Below are positions 46,135-56,386 of a stretch of 64,000 nt of DNA, in pieces. Made by a program: the position numbers and the translations under genes. The notes beneath the pieces are model-generated. The model made no database searches and was not told the origin of the DNA. It saw only the letters and a program-made list of their open reading frames with translations. The DNA is from Gymnopus androsaceus JB14 (Eukaryota > Basidiomycota > Agaricomycetes > Agaricales > Omphalotaceae). The DNA lies in contig ML769633.1 of the NCBI GenBank assembly GCA_009733575.1, positions 36,714 through 100,713 of the forward strand. The letters run 5' to 3'. The stretch's first letter is position 1, and each line of letters starts with the position of its first letter.

Positions 46135-47699
46135 TATACCATGAGTATAGGCCTAAAGCAGTCCCCTCTAGAGGATGTCGGTATAATTACTAGAGTCCTT
46201 GTAGAGGGGCCTGGAAAATGGAAGCAAAAGTTGGCAGGGAGTTTTCAATGCCTTATTATAGCTAATCGGTCAGTTGATTAGCCTTATATATTTAGTTAAA
46301 ACCTTCCTAATCAGTGCTATGGTGCAAGATAAGGAGGCATCGCCACATTGGAGCTTCCACATTCCGCGCACCGCAGCCCCAATCAGGAAGCTTTTAAAAA
46401 TCTATACTGGGGGTGCTTAAACTTCCTGCCAACTTTTGCCTCCATTTTACCAAGCCTTCAACGAGGATTCTAAATTTTATCCCGACATCCTCTAGAAGGC
46501 GGGTCACCAAGCTGCCATGAGTAAATCCAGATGATGTATCTGTTTATTGCTCCCCTGAGGCCCTGCTTTACAGCAAAACCATCAGTCCATTAGAGTTCAA
46601 ACCTTGTCATGGTCACTTTATATCTTACCACTATACATCTGAATAAGTACCTGATGGGTCTGGGTTGGGTTGGCAATTTGAGCACCCAACCAAACCCAAG
46701 CCACACACTAGGCACATATAATATATTGATGGCTAAAATTAAAGAATCACCCCCAATATAGTATTGAACTGGATTGAATTGAGGGTAGTTCATTAATTTT
46801 GGCTGTCACTGTATTATTATAATTTTGTAGCCTATGTAAATTAAGCACAAGCAGGCACAAATGCATAAGGGTCATACTCAAAATATTTATAATATTTTTT
46901 AATTTAAATTTATTTGGAAAATAAGCACCCATACATACCCAACAATTGATGAATTAAGTGCTAATACACTTTACTCTCCTGTTGCTCTCCTGAATACTTT
47001 TAGGATTGTTCATGATTTTCTGGGAATTTATGGTGTACAATGATAACTTTTTTTTGGTAAATAAGCACCCAAAAGTATGAATCATGTGCCAGTGCACCTA
47101 ACCTCACCCCTTGAGTATTTTAATTTTTATTCCGCATTTTTTCGGGATTGATGGGACTCAATGATAGACTTTTTTTGGGAAATAAGTACCCATGAGTGGC
47201 CAGCAATATGAATCATGTGCCACTGAACCTAGCTCCATCTCCTGAATATATATATATATTAGCATTTTTCAGCATTTATGGGACCCAATGATCAACATAT
47301 TTTCATTATTTTAAGCATATTTTGGGGGTTTATGGGACCCCATGATCAACCTTTTTTTTTTTTTTTTTTGTAAAATAAGCCTCCATAAGCGCCCAACTGC
47401 TGGCTTTTATGCATTGATAATAATACCAAATATTTGCTAAATCAATCTACAAAGGATCATATGCGCCCAGACAATTGATTTCATTTGGGTATTACCAAAT
47501 ATTGAAATATTTGGCAAATGAACCTCCGAAGGACATTTAACAAATATTTGGCGAAAGAACTACACTGCCACAATGCCGAAAATCCAGCAGCAGCACCCCA
47601 AAGCCATTCCCAATAAGTCTTATAAGTTATCGTGATCTTTTGCAAAACAGCCCACAACACTTATTGTAATCTTTTGCATTAAGCTGGCAGAATCAGCTG

Positions 47700-47970
47700 T
47701 CCATGCTTTCTTCCTGCCTGCAAGTAGATTTGTGAGACAGTTTGCTCCTCGTAACAAGAGGTCTACTGAAATTTTCATGATGTGTAAGCGTTTTCTAGTG
47801 CAACCCTGTACCCTCTCCCTCAAACTAAACATCTCAACTGTCCTCAGTTGATTTGTCTTATCCAGTTCGTGGTATAAAAGGTGTTTCTTGTTTCTCAAAA
47901 CCATATCCCACTACTTCTCTCCATTTTCTGCCCAGCATTCAACTTTTTCTTTACATCTCAACTCAAAACA
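47700..47970 (+). promoter_or_regulatory. Upstream region with TATA box
   Basis: GGTATAAAAGG at about 47872 is a strong TATA box. A pyrimidine-rich leader (CACTACTTCTCTCCATTTTC) follows, about 100 bp before the ATG at 47972, as in fungal core promoters. It belongs to the gene that follows. Confidence 0.6.
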
Positions 47971-47971
47971 G

Positions 47972-49994
47972 ATGGCTTCTGAACTCGTGGCATGTGCTAA
48001 AGACATTGAGGACAAACTTCTCTCCACGGAAGAAGCCCTCAATGCTCGAGACGCCGTCTTCTCCAAGAAGGGGAAGGATATGTCTTCCACGCATCAACTT
48101 GTTGCTGATGCCTTGGCACGTCTTCACGAAGCCTTGGTATGTCTGCCTATTCTGTTTTCTATTACATCTTCATGTTTCTTCCTTCGCAGTCCAAGAAGGT
48201 TATGCTTGAAAAAGCCACCTGCTCCGACTATTTTGTTGAAGTCCCCTCTCAAGGAGTAACTGTTCTTTGTTGCATCAAGGACACTTATCCCAATCTCAAA
48301 GCTTCCGTCAAATTTAATATACACAAAGTGTTCAGTTGGCAACTTGTATCTGCCCATGTAGGTTTACATCTCCCTATTTTCACTCTTCATTCTCTTCCTA
48401 ATTTTGTTTCTCAGAAGGACAAGAAAAAACTTGGTATGTTGTTAGGCAACTACCGTATGTCCCTTTCTGAAGCTCAGGCTATTGCAGAAGAAGTTGCTGC
48501 AGCTTCTCAGAGTAGCGCAATCATTGTCAATGATGAGGGTGAGGTATGTATTCTCCTCTGCATAGTTCTTTTCACCACATTTCCTCTAATACGTGCTTTT
48601 CATAGTCTGAACCCGTTTTGTGATGCAAGAAGTCCAAGAAGCGTACTCATGAGGCTAATGCTTTTTTTAATTATTATTCTGCTCTAGTTTTGGATATTTA
48701 CTGGTTTTTCTCCTAGCCCAAAGGCTTGCAAGATATTGACCTTTCCCAAAACCATAAGCATCTCTGCCTCGATATCGCGGATACACATGAAGAAACTGAC
48801 AGTAAGTCTTTTAGTTGCTCTTCTCGTTCTTGCATTGGCTAGTATGGAGGTCAACAATGAGGTGGAGGCTGGTACTGCTTCCAATTCTCAATCTGCTGAG
48901 ACCAACCATTCTCACTCTTCATCCATGGCTGATGTTGAGGATGGTTCTCCATCTGAGGCCTCTGATGAGGGTCCCTCTTTTTGCACTGGTACTGGCTTCA
49001 TCATCAATTTTGCCCAAGAGCCTGATTATCAGTATTTCTTTGGCGTACCGGCGGAGCCAGATAATCATCAAGACTATAGTTCCATTCCTCCCAATGAAGG
49101 TGTTTTTATCATGGATCCTCTCGAAGTGAATCCTGCGTATTTGCATCCTTCTCTTTTTATGGCCCTTCCATCTGGTGAAGTTCCTCCTCACGCTTCCACT
49201 TCCGGTGATACTTCTTCTCCTGGTACCTGCATGTTAATCATTGACACGGGTAATCCTTTTGAGGAGCGCGGTTGGCATCAGCGCATGATTGTTACACCTC
49301 ATCATGGCATTCTTCATCCTATGTTAACTCCCAAACAATCTCCACATCTATTCCAATTCCCTTGCTCGCCCGAAGTTTGTCAGTTGTGTCAGGTTTCCAA
49401 TGTTCCAACTGACACTTTACATTAATGTGTTATTCCTAATTTCCCGTTCATCTTTCCGTTGGGGAACTGGATGCCTCCTGAGGTCGCCAGAATTCGTTGT
49501 CTTTGCATCAAATGCCGTCAAATGTTTCTAGAACATCTTGCCCCCATTCTCCATGGTGGTGTCTGGGATGGTGCTCCCTTTCAGACACAGTGCAGTTTTA
49601 ATCCTATTAGTGATCATGGTTTCAGCGTGTGCAATGTTACTGATCAACCTTTGTAGTGGAACGAGCTCAGCAGGAGAATCCTCTCACTATGGAGCTTCTC
49701 AAATCCATTGCCTCGAAATCTGTTACTGAACTGTCCGGCCTTCCTGTTCCTGCCTTGCGTGCCATGATGAATTTTCATCATGTCGAGTATTTGCATAACA
49801 TCAAGCTGGCTCGTCTTTATGCTCAATGTGCCAAAGCCAGTCATTCCATTTGTGACCAGGCTCTTGCCAATCTCACCACGAAACTTTCCATCGAGGCTGA
49901 ATACATCAATCCTTCAATATCCGAATCTACTTCCCAGGTTTCAGGAAACGTTGAGATGTCAAGTCTTGATCCCCCTGAGCCTCCTTCAGCTTGA
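47972..49994 (+). pseudogene. Intron-bearing gene of unknown family, apparently decayed
   Basis: Exons 47972-48136, 48190-48357 and 48415-48543 join in frame by GTATGT/GTAGGT donors and TCGCAG/CTCAG acceptors (MASELVACAKDIEDKL..., ATCSDYFVEVPSQGV..., LGMLLGNYRMSLSEAQAIAE). From about 48606 the frame reads SEPVL, TGA, KKSKKRTHEANAFFNYYSAL, TAG, PKGLQDIDLSQNHKHLCLDI; alternative short introns could remove one or both stops. After a GTAAGT...GCTAG candidate intron a one-base slip is needed to reach an acidic region (MADVEDGSPSEASDEG) and Cys pairs (EVCQLC, CLCIKC). A TAA at 49426 could be CAA. A last exon (FHHVEYLHNIKLARLYAQCA) ends at 49994. Host gene or transposon gene cannot be decided. Confidence 0.45.
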
Positions 49995-50336
49995 AGTATC
50001 TCTTAGCTAGGTCATTCCTCTTCTGTAACAGTTTTTCACAGTCTTTACACTTGTCCTTTGGCCTCTTGTAACTGATTTTATTGCATATATCCATCATTTT
50101 CACTTCTCCAATGTTTTTCTTCTATTGCAGTTTCACCTGCCTCACACTCATTCACCTCTTTTTCATTCCGAGACTTCCATTCTGTCCCTATTTCTCCTTT
50201 ACCTCATTGTACCATTAAGAATTCAACTTCCACTGTCCTAATACAATTTCCAGTTTGCCACGCATTTTAAGACTGCGAGTATTCTGAATTCTCGACTTAT
50301 TGGTTACGCGGAGCCAGGTTTTGTGTCCAAGGGATA
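49995..50336. other. Pyrimidine-rich spacer, possible 3' UTR
   Basis: CTTT-rich sequence after the gene above. On the minus strand, an AAACAGGGGTTTTGATATCC run near 50330-50350 could be the polypurine tract and the start of a lost 3' LTR of the Gypsy element, but no second LTR is present. Confidence 0.35.
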
Positions 50337-50382
50337 TCAAAACCCCTGTTTATCTGACCGACAACCGCTGAACTCATACAAT

Positions 50383-51290
50383 TCAGCCATTTTTAGCATG
50401 ACTTCTTGTTCGACATGTTGTAACTGCTTCCTCATCCTCATCTGAGTTATCATCAAACTGCCAATCATCATTCCTAATGACCGTTTGATCATCTTCAAAG
50501 CTATAATCATTGTTATCACCTTCCGGCAACCGCAAGTTTGGGATTGCATCAAAAATATAATGCTGCCCATTGGGCTCCATCTTTTCGTCCTCTTTGACCA
50601 TCGTTTTCAACTGTTCTTCTGATAGGTTGATAAGTTCATGAATGTTATCTGGTAACTCAATAGGTTTGTATCATGCAATATGCAATAAACACCTAAAAGC
50701 TCCAATCTTTCCTCTCAGTACTGTTCCATCCATTTCTGCTACTACATAGGAACCTCCATGCATTCTGCAAATCACAATCATGGGTCCCCGGTATCGCAGA
50801 AACATTTTGTGGTCCAGATTCTTCTCTATCATTGTATTTCTAACTTGGATCAACTGCCCAGGTTTGAAATCCCAGTCTTTTATCACATGTCAATACTTCT
50901 TCTCAAAGTCTCGCAATTCCCAATGCTTATTTTCATTGATTCTTTCCCTTACTTTTTGTACAAAGGTATTGTGTTTTGACAAAGCCTGCACACGGTAACC
51001 AATTAATTCTTCCCTGGTTAGGACCCAATTTGGTGGATTAACCAGCCAAGTGGACTCTACAATATTGAAGGGAAGTATGGGTTCTGCTCCCATACATAAG
51101 AAGTAAGGTGAACACCCTAAGCCTCTTCTAGGAGTGATCCAATCTGCCCATAGTATTGGTTTGAGAAACCAGAACCATTGTTTCACGTCTCCTGCAGTAC
51201 ACTTAGCTAGTGCCTGTCTTAAGTCAAAGTGTGCTTGTTTGATTTTCCCATTTCCAGGGTTTCCCCAGGGATACCTGTCTTAACATACAT
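50383..51290 (-). pseudogene. Gypsy integrase, C-terminal part
   Basis: Minus-strand blocks typical of Agaricomycete Gypsy integrases: GNGKIKQAHFDLRQALAKC, then WADWITPRRGLGCSPYFL, TREELIGYRVQALSKHN, a TGA near 50889, [19 protein letters not shown] and [20 protein letters not shown]. The tail is acidic (EDDQTVIRNDDWQFDDNSDE). Only the end of the catalytic core and the C-terminal DNA-binding domain remain; the zinc finger and DDE residues are lost. Integrase inserts element cDNA into the genome; this fragment cannot. Confidence 0.85.
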
Positions 51291-51326
51291 TGTCATTGCT
51301 TCTCAAAGTGCAGGGTCTAGCGCTGT

Positions 51327-52348
51327 TCAATACAGTTCAACTGCATTGCTATTGGCAATTAATGCTGGGTCATGCATGAGCTTGTTGGCTTCATTCTGAA
51401 ACAATTTATTGAAGATTTTCAACTTCTGTGAGTCAATCATCCCAATTGGTTCAAATTGTTCCACTAGGGAGTGCAGTTTTCTATGGGATCCATTAACATC
51501 TCCGACTGAGTCTGCAAAAATAATGCACATCTCCTGTTTGAATTCTTCAAAGTTCAGGGCCTTGACAGAATCCATATCCGCCAATAACTCCTTTGTCTCC
51601 ACTGTACACCAATGCAACACTTTTTGCACTTTTGCTTCATCGCTGAGGCTGTCAACTCTATTAAAGATTTCTGTGATCTCCTCTAGCCAGTCTTGTAACC
51701 TGTGTGGATGGGCCATGTCAAACCTTGGGGCTTGCTTATAGTCCTTTGGCAAATTAGCATTGTTCAATTTGGCTCTTACTGCCGCGGTCAGAGGAGGCAG
51801 GCCATAAAGGTCAGTAGCCCTTGCTTCCAGTGTTTGGTCTCCGTTTATGGACATCAATTTTAAGGTACTAAGTGTTCTGGGTGTTAATGGCGTGAAACCA
51901 CTAATATCCATTGGATTGTTTAATGAAGATAACGGTGATAACTGTTCAGCAGTTAACAATAGCTGTTCCTCCTGTTGGAAGAATGACAAGTCTTCTGGGT
52001 TGCTAATAATTGGCTGTGGTGCAACACAATTTTTCCCTTTTGAGTTCATTGCAATGATTCTCGAAGTAGTACTTCTAGAACCAATGTTATCTGAAGTTTG
52101 TGATGCTACTGGTCTATTTGTTGACCCAGTTGCTTCGGTTTGTCTCGGACAGTTGGAGTGAAACTTCCTGAGGGTCTGTCATTTTCTACATTATGTGGGA
52201 CAAATACAGGAGGCTTTGATTTAGCTTTCCTTGTGGGTAGTCCTTTATAGGCAGCGACGTCGTCTTCAGAAATTACTCCGGCTCTTTGAGAATTTCTTGT
52301 TTCTCTGGTTTTAGGTTTTGGGTGACCTGCTCTACTAATGGTGGGCAT
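51327..52348 (-). pseudogene. Gypsy gag
   Basis: A 240-residue open frame (52049-51327) carries the capsid region: APRFDMAHPHRLQDWLEEI, VQKVLHWCTVETKELLADMD, NFEEFKQEM and a Leu/Phe-rich end. This KAPRFD...L..W motif order is typical of Gypsy gag in mushrooms. A separate upstream frame (52348-52106, KTRETRNSQRAGVISEDD and Pro-rich) is probably the same protein before a frameshift. No zinc knuckle follows, because the element is deleted beyond it. Gag would form the virus-like particle. Confidence 0.75.
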
Positions 52349-52393
52349 AGAACTAGATCCAATTGTCAGACTAGTAGTCCTTTCTTTTCTTGT

Positions 52394-52885
52394 TTACCGA
52401 GCAAACTTGATTATAATTCCAATAAACTCTTGTGAGTTGTACAAGAGATTTTCCACCCCTCGCAGTGGGCTCCAGATAACAAGCTGTGGGTCCGTTGGTT
52501 CAATTAGTGCAGAGTAATCAACACTAAGCGACTGGAACACAGGGGGTTTGGCTATCAATTTAAATAGCAAGGGTGCATTGTCAAAGGTTCCGCAATGAAA
52601 ATACTCTATTTGTCTCTCGAAAGTGACTGGTGTTTCTTGAAGTGATGCTGGTAGATGATTGAGGATAGGATCTCCTTTTCTAATCAATCTATACAGATTC
52701 AGGGCAATGATAGGGGCAACAATATAACAATGACAGCAAAAAGAACCACCAACAAATGGCAACAATATGGCTTGGTTCAACAAAGTGATTCCCAACAGTA
52801 GGGAAAAACCACTCAGGACAACAGACAGTTTGCTTCCTGTACACCTGAGCTCAGTCACAACAGATGGTCGTTTCTTGGTGGTCAC
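52394..52885 (-). CDS. Leader ORF between LTR and gag, 163 aa, hydrophobic N-terminal third
   Basis: An open frame with a strongly hydrophobic stretch (LSVVLSGFSLLLGITLLNQA, then CCHCYIVAPIIAL), compatible with one or two membrane segments. A more polar part follows (TPVTFERQIEYFHCGTFDNA). The copy at 62725-63152 preserves most residues but has a small deletion and frameshift in the hydrophobic part. A ...TTGTTTTAG acceptor just upstream (about 52905) suggests the frame may be reached by splicing. I do not recognise the family; accessory proteins before gag are unusual for Gypsy. Confidence 0.45.
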   Translation of the reverse strand: MTTKKRPSVVTELRCTGSKLSVVLSGFSLLLGITLLNQAILLPFVGGSFCCHCYIVAPIIALNLYRLIRKGDPILNHLPASLQETPVTFERQIEYFHCGTFDNAPLLFKLIAKPPVFQSLSVDYSALIEPTDPQLVIWSPLRGVENLLYNSQEFIGIIIKFAR

Positions 52886-53950
52886 ACTAGACTCCTCAAA
52901 ACTAAAACAACAATTTGACTTGGTTTAAGTCAGGGTTTTCACAGTTGTTAGGATTATAAGTCTCTAACACTGGGCGCAATAAACAACTCTTTTCCATACC
53001 ACACGAAGTATTACTTTGGTTCACAAGGGAGTGGTATCTTTCCTGTCTCAGCTGTAGCTACATCAACAAGGATTCACACTAGCAACAAATGAGGTACAAA
53101 GGTAACTTGTTTTGCAAAGGAAATATAGCTAGGCTTTTATACTACTCTCGGCCAGATGCCAGTTAAATCATAAAGTACTTTGAGAATCCAGAGAAATGGT
53201 ACAACTTGTTCAGAAAAGGAGAAATTATAATAAAATAGTCCGTATATGCATATATCTGCAACCCTAATATCTGTTCATCTGCTTCTTATGGGTACTACAC
53301 CTTATTTCTGTCTGGGTTATGCACCTTTGGTCTTTTCCTGGGTGACGTGTACTGCTATGTAGCTGATGCATGCCCAGCACTGTGCTCACTGATCCCATCA
53401 TAGTTCTGTTTCTCATTGTAACTTATTGTATTCTTCTTCTTTCCTTCCTCCATATTATCATTCTCTGTCCTCGTAGCTTCCCAACCATATCCATATCTCT
53501 ATATCCCTAGAGTATATTCATGCGGGAAAACACCAACTAATATATAGTGTTATTCTCCTAGCTCAAATCTCTGTCTATTAGGTGTTGTTTCTTCCATTTC
53601 TCAGCAGACATGTACACCTTCCAATCCTGGTACACATCACTTCAAGGGCCTACATATGCTCTCTTGGCTTTGTCAATCCTTCTGTTCTTGTTTTATTCTT
53701 TTTGGCATACGCCATTTATCCATTGTTTGGTGCCAAACAAATTATTAGCGCTTCCTCAGTATCAAGCCTCGAAGTACTCCTTCGGCTATCATTACAATCT
53801 CGACATCAGGCCACTTGAATTGGTTCTGTCCCGTTTCACAAAGTCCATATCCTTTCCATTATTCCTTTCCATAATTCCCTGAGTCACCTTAAGCTGCTAG
53901 GTTGATGTATCAATCAAGGGACATCCCCCATTTTCTGGGATACATCAGAA

Positions 53951-55020
53951 TGGGAGATCTCCCTTGCCCTATACATTTAATGTCAAATTAAAAAGTGGCA
54001 CAAGAGAGGATTGAACCCTCCATTCCAGTCTACCAGGAAAAGTAACTAGTTAGATAGTCCAAAGTGTAACAATCCAGTAACTAATATGATCAAAATCCAG
54101 GGGCCTGCCTGGAATCCATACAGCTAGGACCTCTGGCACCCTTTGGATATGGATTCCATGCATGTCGCATGGAATCCATGCACTTGTCACCTGATATTAC
54201 CCCTTGATGGTAACATTACATACAATTGATAGGATTATCTCTGCTATGTCAAGATAGCATTAAGAGAAATAGGATAGATATAGCGACCTGTAAAGTACTA
54301 GTAAATTTACTAATGAGTTCACTGAGGATAAGACTTGGTGCATGGGTTTGAACCCCAGTAGTGATAGGTAATTTATTCCGATGGTTCCGAGAGATATCCA
54401 GCCTCATCTGACCGCTTGAACTCATCACTTTGAACGATGAGCATGAGCTAAGCGCCAATGGACCGCATTTCTGGACATTGTCGAATGTTCATTTCAGCAA
54501 TAAAAAATGTTTATAAATTGAGTTCCTGCATCGAGATTACATATATAACATATATTATCATGTTGCGGAGCTTTATAATCATGTCAGTCAAAGTTTTTTT
54601 TTTGTATAACTGTGTATCTCATGGCTTGTAGTTGGGTTATGTGGACTATTCATTAACTCGATAGACATTACTATATATATATCTTACAGTGTATCTAATT
54701 TTTAAAGTAAATAGAATAAAATCTAGTTAATGGGTGGGGAGGTGGGAGGCAGGGAGAGAGCAGGGAGGTGGGATCAATGAGCGGGAGGCATATGCATATG
54801 ATTGGTAGTAATTGCTAGCACTACATATTGTATCATCCATAGTAGTATTAGCACTATTCTACAGTCAATCGAATCCTGGTTTTGAACATCTTTTGGGATC
54901 TATTTGAAACTTGTACAATGTCTAAGCAAGATGTCTATTTCCTGTCTATTACTCATCTAATTATCATATTCCACATTGGTATAGATATTGGATTAGATGA
55001 AAATAGACCCCAATAGCTTG
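53951..55020. other. AT-rich spacer with tRNA-like sequences
   Basis: No gene. Holds the SINE-like sequence at 53990-54085 and a second weaker B-box-like GGGTTTGAACCCC near 54347. Confidence 0.4.
53990..54085 (-). repeat. tRNA-derived, SINE-like sequence
   Basis: On the minus strand a B box GAGGGTTCAATCCTC forms a five-pair T arm and is followed by a TTTTT run (a possible RNA polymerase III terminator). A degenerate A box (TATCTAACTAG) lies about 40 nt upstream. Acceptor strands do not pair. Confidence 0.45.
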
Positions 55021-55488
55021 TCTATGAGTAGAGATGGGCACAAATAGCGAATATTCATGAGTATTCATGAGTATTTAGCCATTCGTTACTCACAAATAAT
55101 TAGTCACGAGTGACAAATATATTCGTTACACAAGTACTTACTCAAGTATAAATAGCCAATTTGATGTCACAAATATTCGTGGTACTTTATTTATGAATAT
55201 TCGCAAATATTTGCCGATATCACGTGCTTGTTAGCACAAGCATGTGAGGTATTCATTACTTAAGCAAACATTCAATATATAACTTAACAAGCTTTATTAG
55301 ACCCGTGCCTACGTCACGGAAATGCAGACTCAAGTAAGAAATTACTATATTATACATATACATTGTAAATTGAATTTATGTTAGTGGGTCTAAAGGAACT
55401 TCTGGATAAACTGTGTTCTGTGTTAGACACTCTGTAGCTCCTGTTGGAAAGAAATTACCAGAAAATCAAAACATGAAATAAAACCTTA

Positions 55489-55763
55489 CATCAGCAAAAC
55501 CTGTATGACGTGGGCAGTGCTTGAGTGAACTGTCCAGAGCTCCCAGTGCTCCAGCGTCCCAGCACTCAGATGGTCCAGCTGATGCAGGAGGGGGCTCCCA
55601 GAAGCTCCCAGAGGCCGCAAAATTACCTTATTTGGAAATAACATACAATTTTATATTTCTGACAGCACTGGCAAGTGCTGGCCAGTGCTAGGAGCTCTGG
55701 GAGCACTGGGAGTTTTAAGTATTGCTGTGGGAATTAAAATGTAAAATACAGGTTTTGCTGATG
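55489..55763. mobile_element. 275-bp MITE, TIR CATCAGCAAAACCTGTAT
   Basis: Matching 18-bp inverted ends; the interior has CCCAGTGCT and AGCACTGGG repeats in opposite orientations. It abuts the stop codon of the Helitron helicase (55764). Same terminal family as 1384-7280. No clear duplication (TTA against CTA). Confidence 0.7.
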
Positions 55764-56386
55764 CTAGTACTTGCCTTCTGGAAAAATCACCTTCACCCCC
55801 TGCTTTGTTGTACCATGTGATAGAGCAACATACAACTGACCATGTGTATAGACTGGTGATTGCAGATTCAGTCCCCCTTGCTTCACAGACTGCCCTTGTG
55901 ATTTATTTATGGACATTGCAAAGGCAAGATGGACTGGAAATTGCTGTCTTTCCAAGATGAAAGGTAGATCCAAATTTGAAGGTGTCAATGTTATACATGG
56001 AACAAATGCAGTTTCACCAGCATGGTCACTTCCCGGTACCTGAACTTCCAGTACTTATTCAGTGCATCAAATAAGGATCACCTGTGTGCCATTGCAAATT
56101 CCTGCAGTAGGATCCAGATTTCTCAGAATCATCAATTGTGCACCAATATTCAGCTTCAGATGTGAAAATTGAAATTGGAAGTCCAGCTGTTGAAGTACTC
56201 CATAGGATACTGAAAGTCTCCATTATCAACTCCTTCCATAATAGCTTTGTTAGAGCTGTGATATGTATAAGTGTCTCCAGACATAGCTCCTAAGCATTTA
56301 AAGTTGAGGGCATCTACAGTGTCATTTCTTGGGCAGAGAATTGTACATTCTAGAAACCACTCATCATTTGACAGAGGTTGGAACAG

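Larger units (their letters stand above)
42059..47699. mobile_element. Long-TIR foldback element, copy 2
   Basis: Same arms, termini and central palindromic array as copy 1 (29065-31639), beginning CACTAGATGTTGCCAGG and ending CTGGCAGAATCAGCTG. Net of the nested Tc1 element it is about 4.0 kb, longer than copy 1. The right arm lacks the CACATAATATTTG-type segment present in the left arm (deletion around 47530). No target duplication is found (flanks CTTCAGGA against TCCATGCT), and only the left flank is KDZ sequence. So an ectopic recombination or rearrangement between copies is likely. No transposase of its own. Confidence 0.8.
50337..53950 (-). mobile_element. Internally deleted Gypsy retrotransposon
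   Basis: Minus strand, 5' to 3': LTR-like region (about 53950-52940) with TATAAAAG at 53134-53141, a leader ORF, gag, then directly the C-terminal part of integrase. Protease, reverse transcriptase, RNase H and the integrase N-terminus are absent between about 51320 and 51250. There is no 3' LTR. The LTR and leader are shared with the inverted copy at 61745-63130. LTR ends could not be fixed exactly; TGTATCCC near 53945 on the minus strand is a candidate start. Confidence 0.75.

Noticed and set aside
42051..47707. Target-site duplication for foldback copy 2
   Set aside because: Flanking octamers (CTTCAGGA and TCCATGCT) do not match at any offset I tried.
48793..48870. Apparent signal peptide (MKKLTVSLLVALLVLALAS)
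   Set aside because: The hydrophobic run coincides with a GTAAGT...GCTAG intron-like, pyrimidine-rich segment, so it is probably translated intron; it stays possible only if that intron is not spliced.
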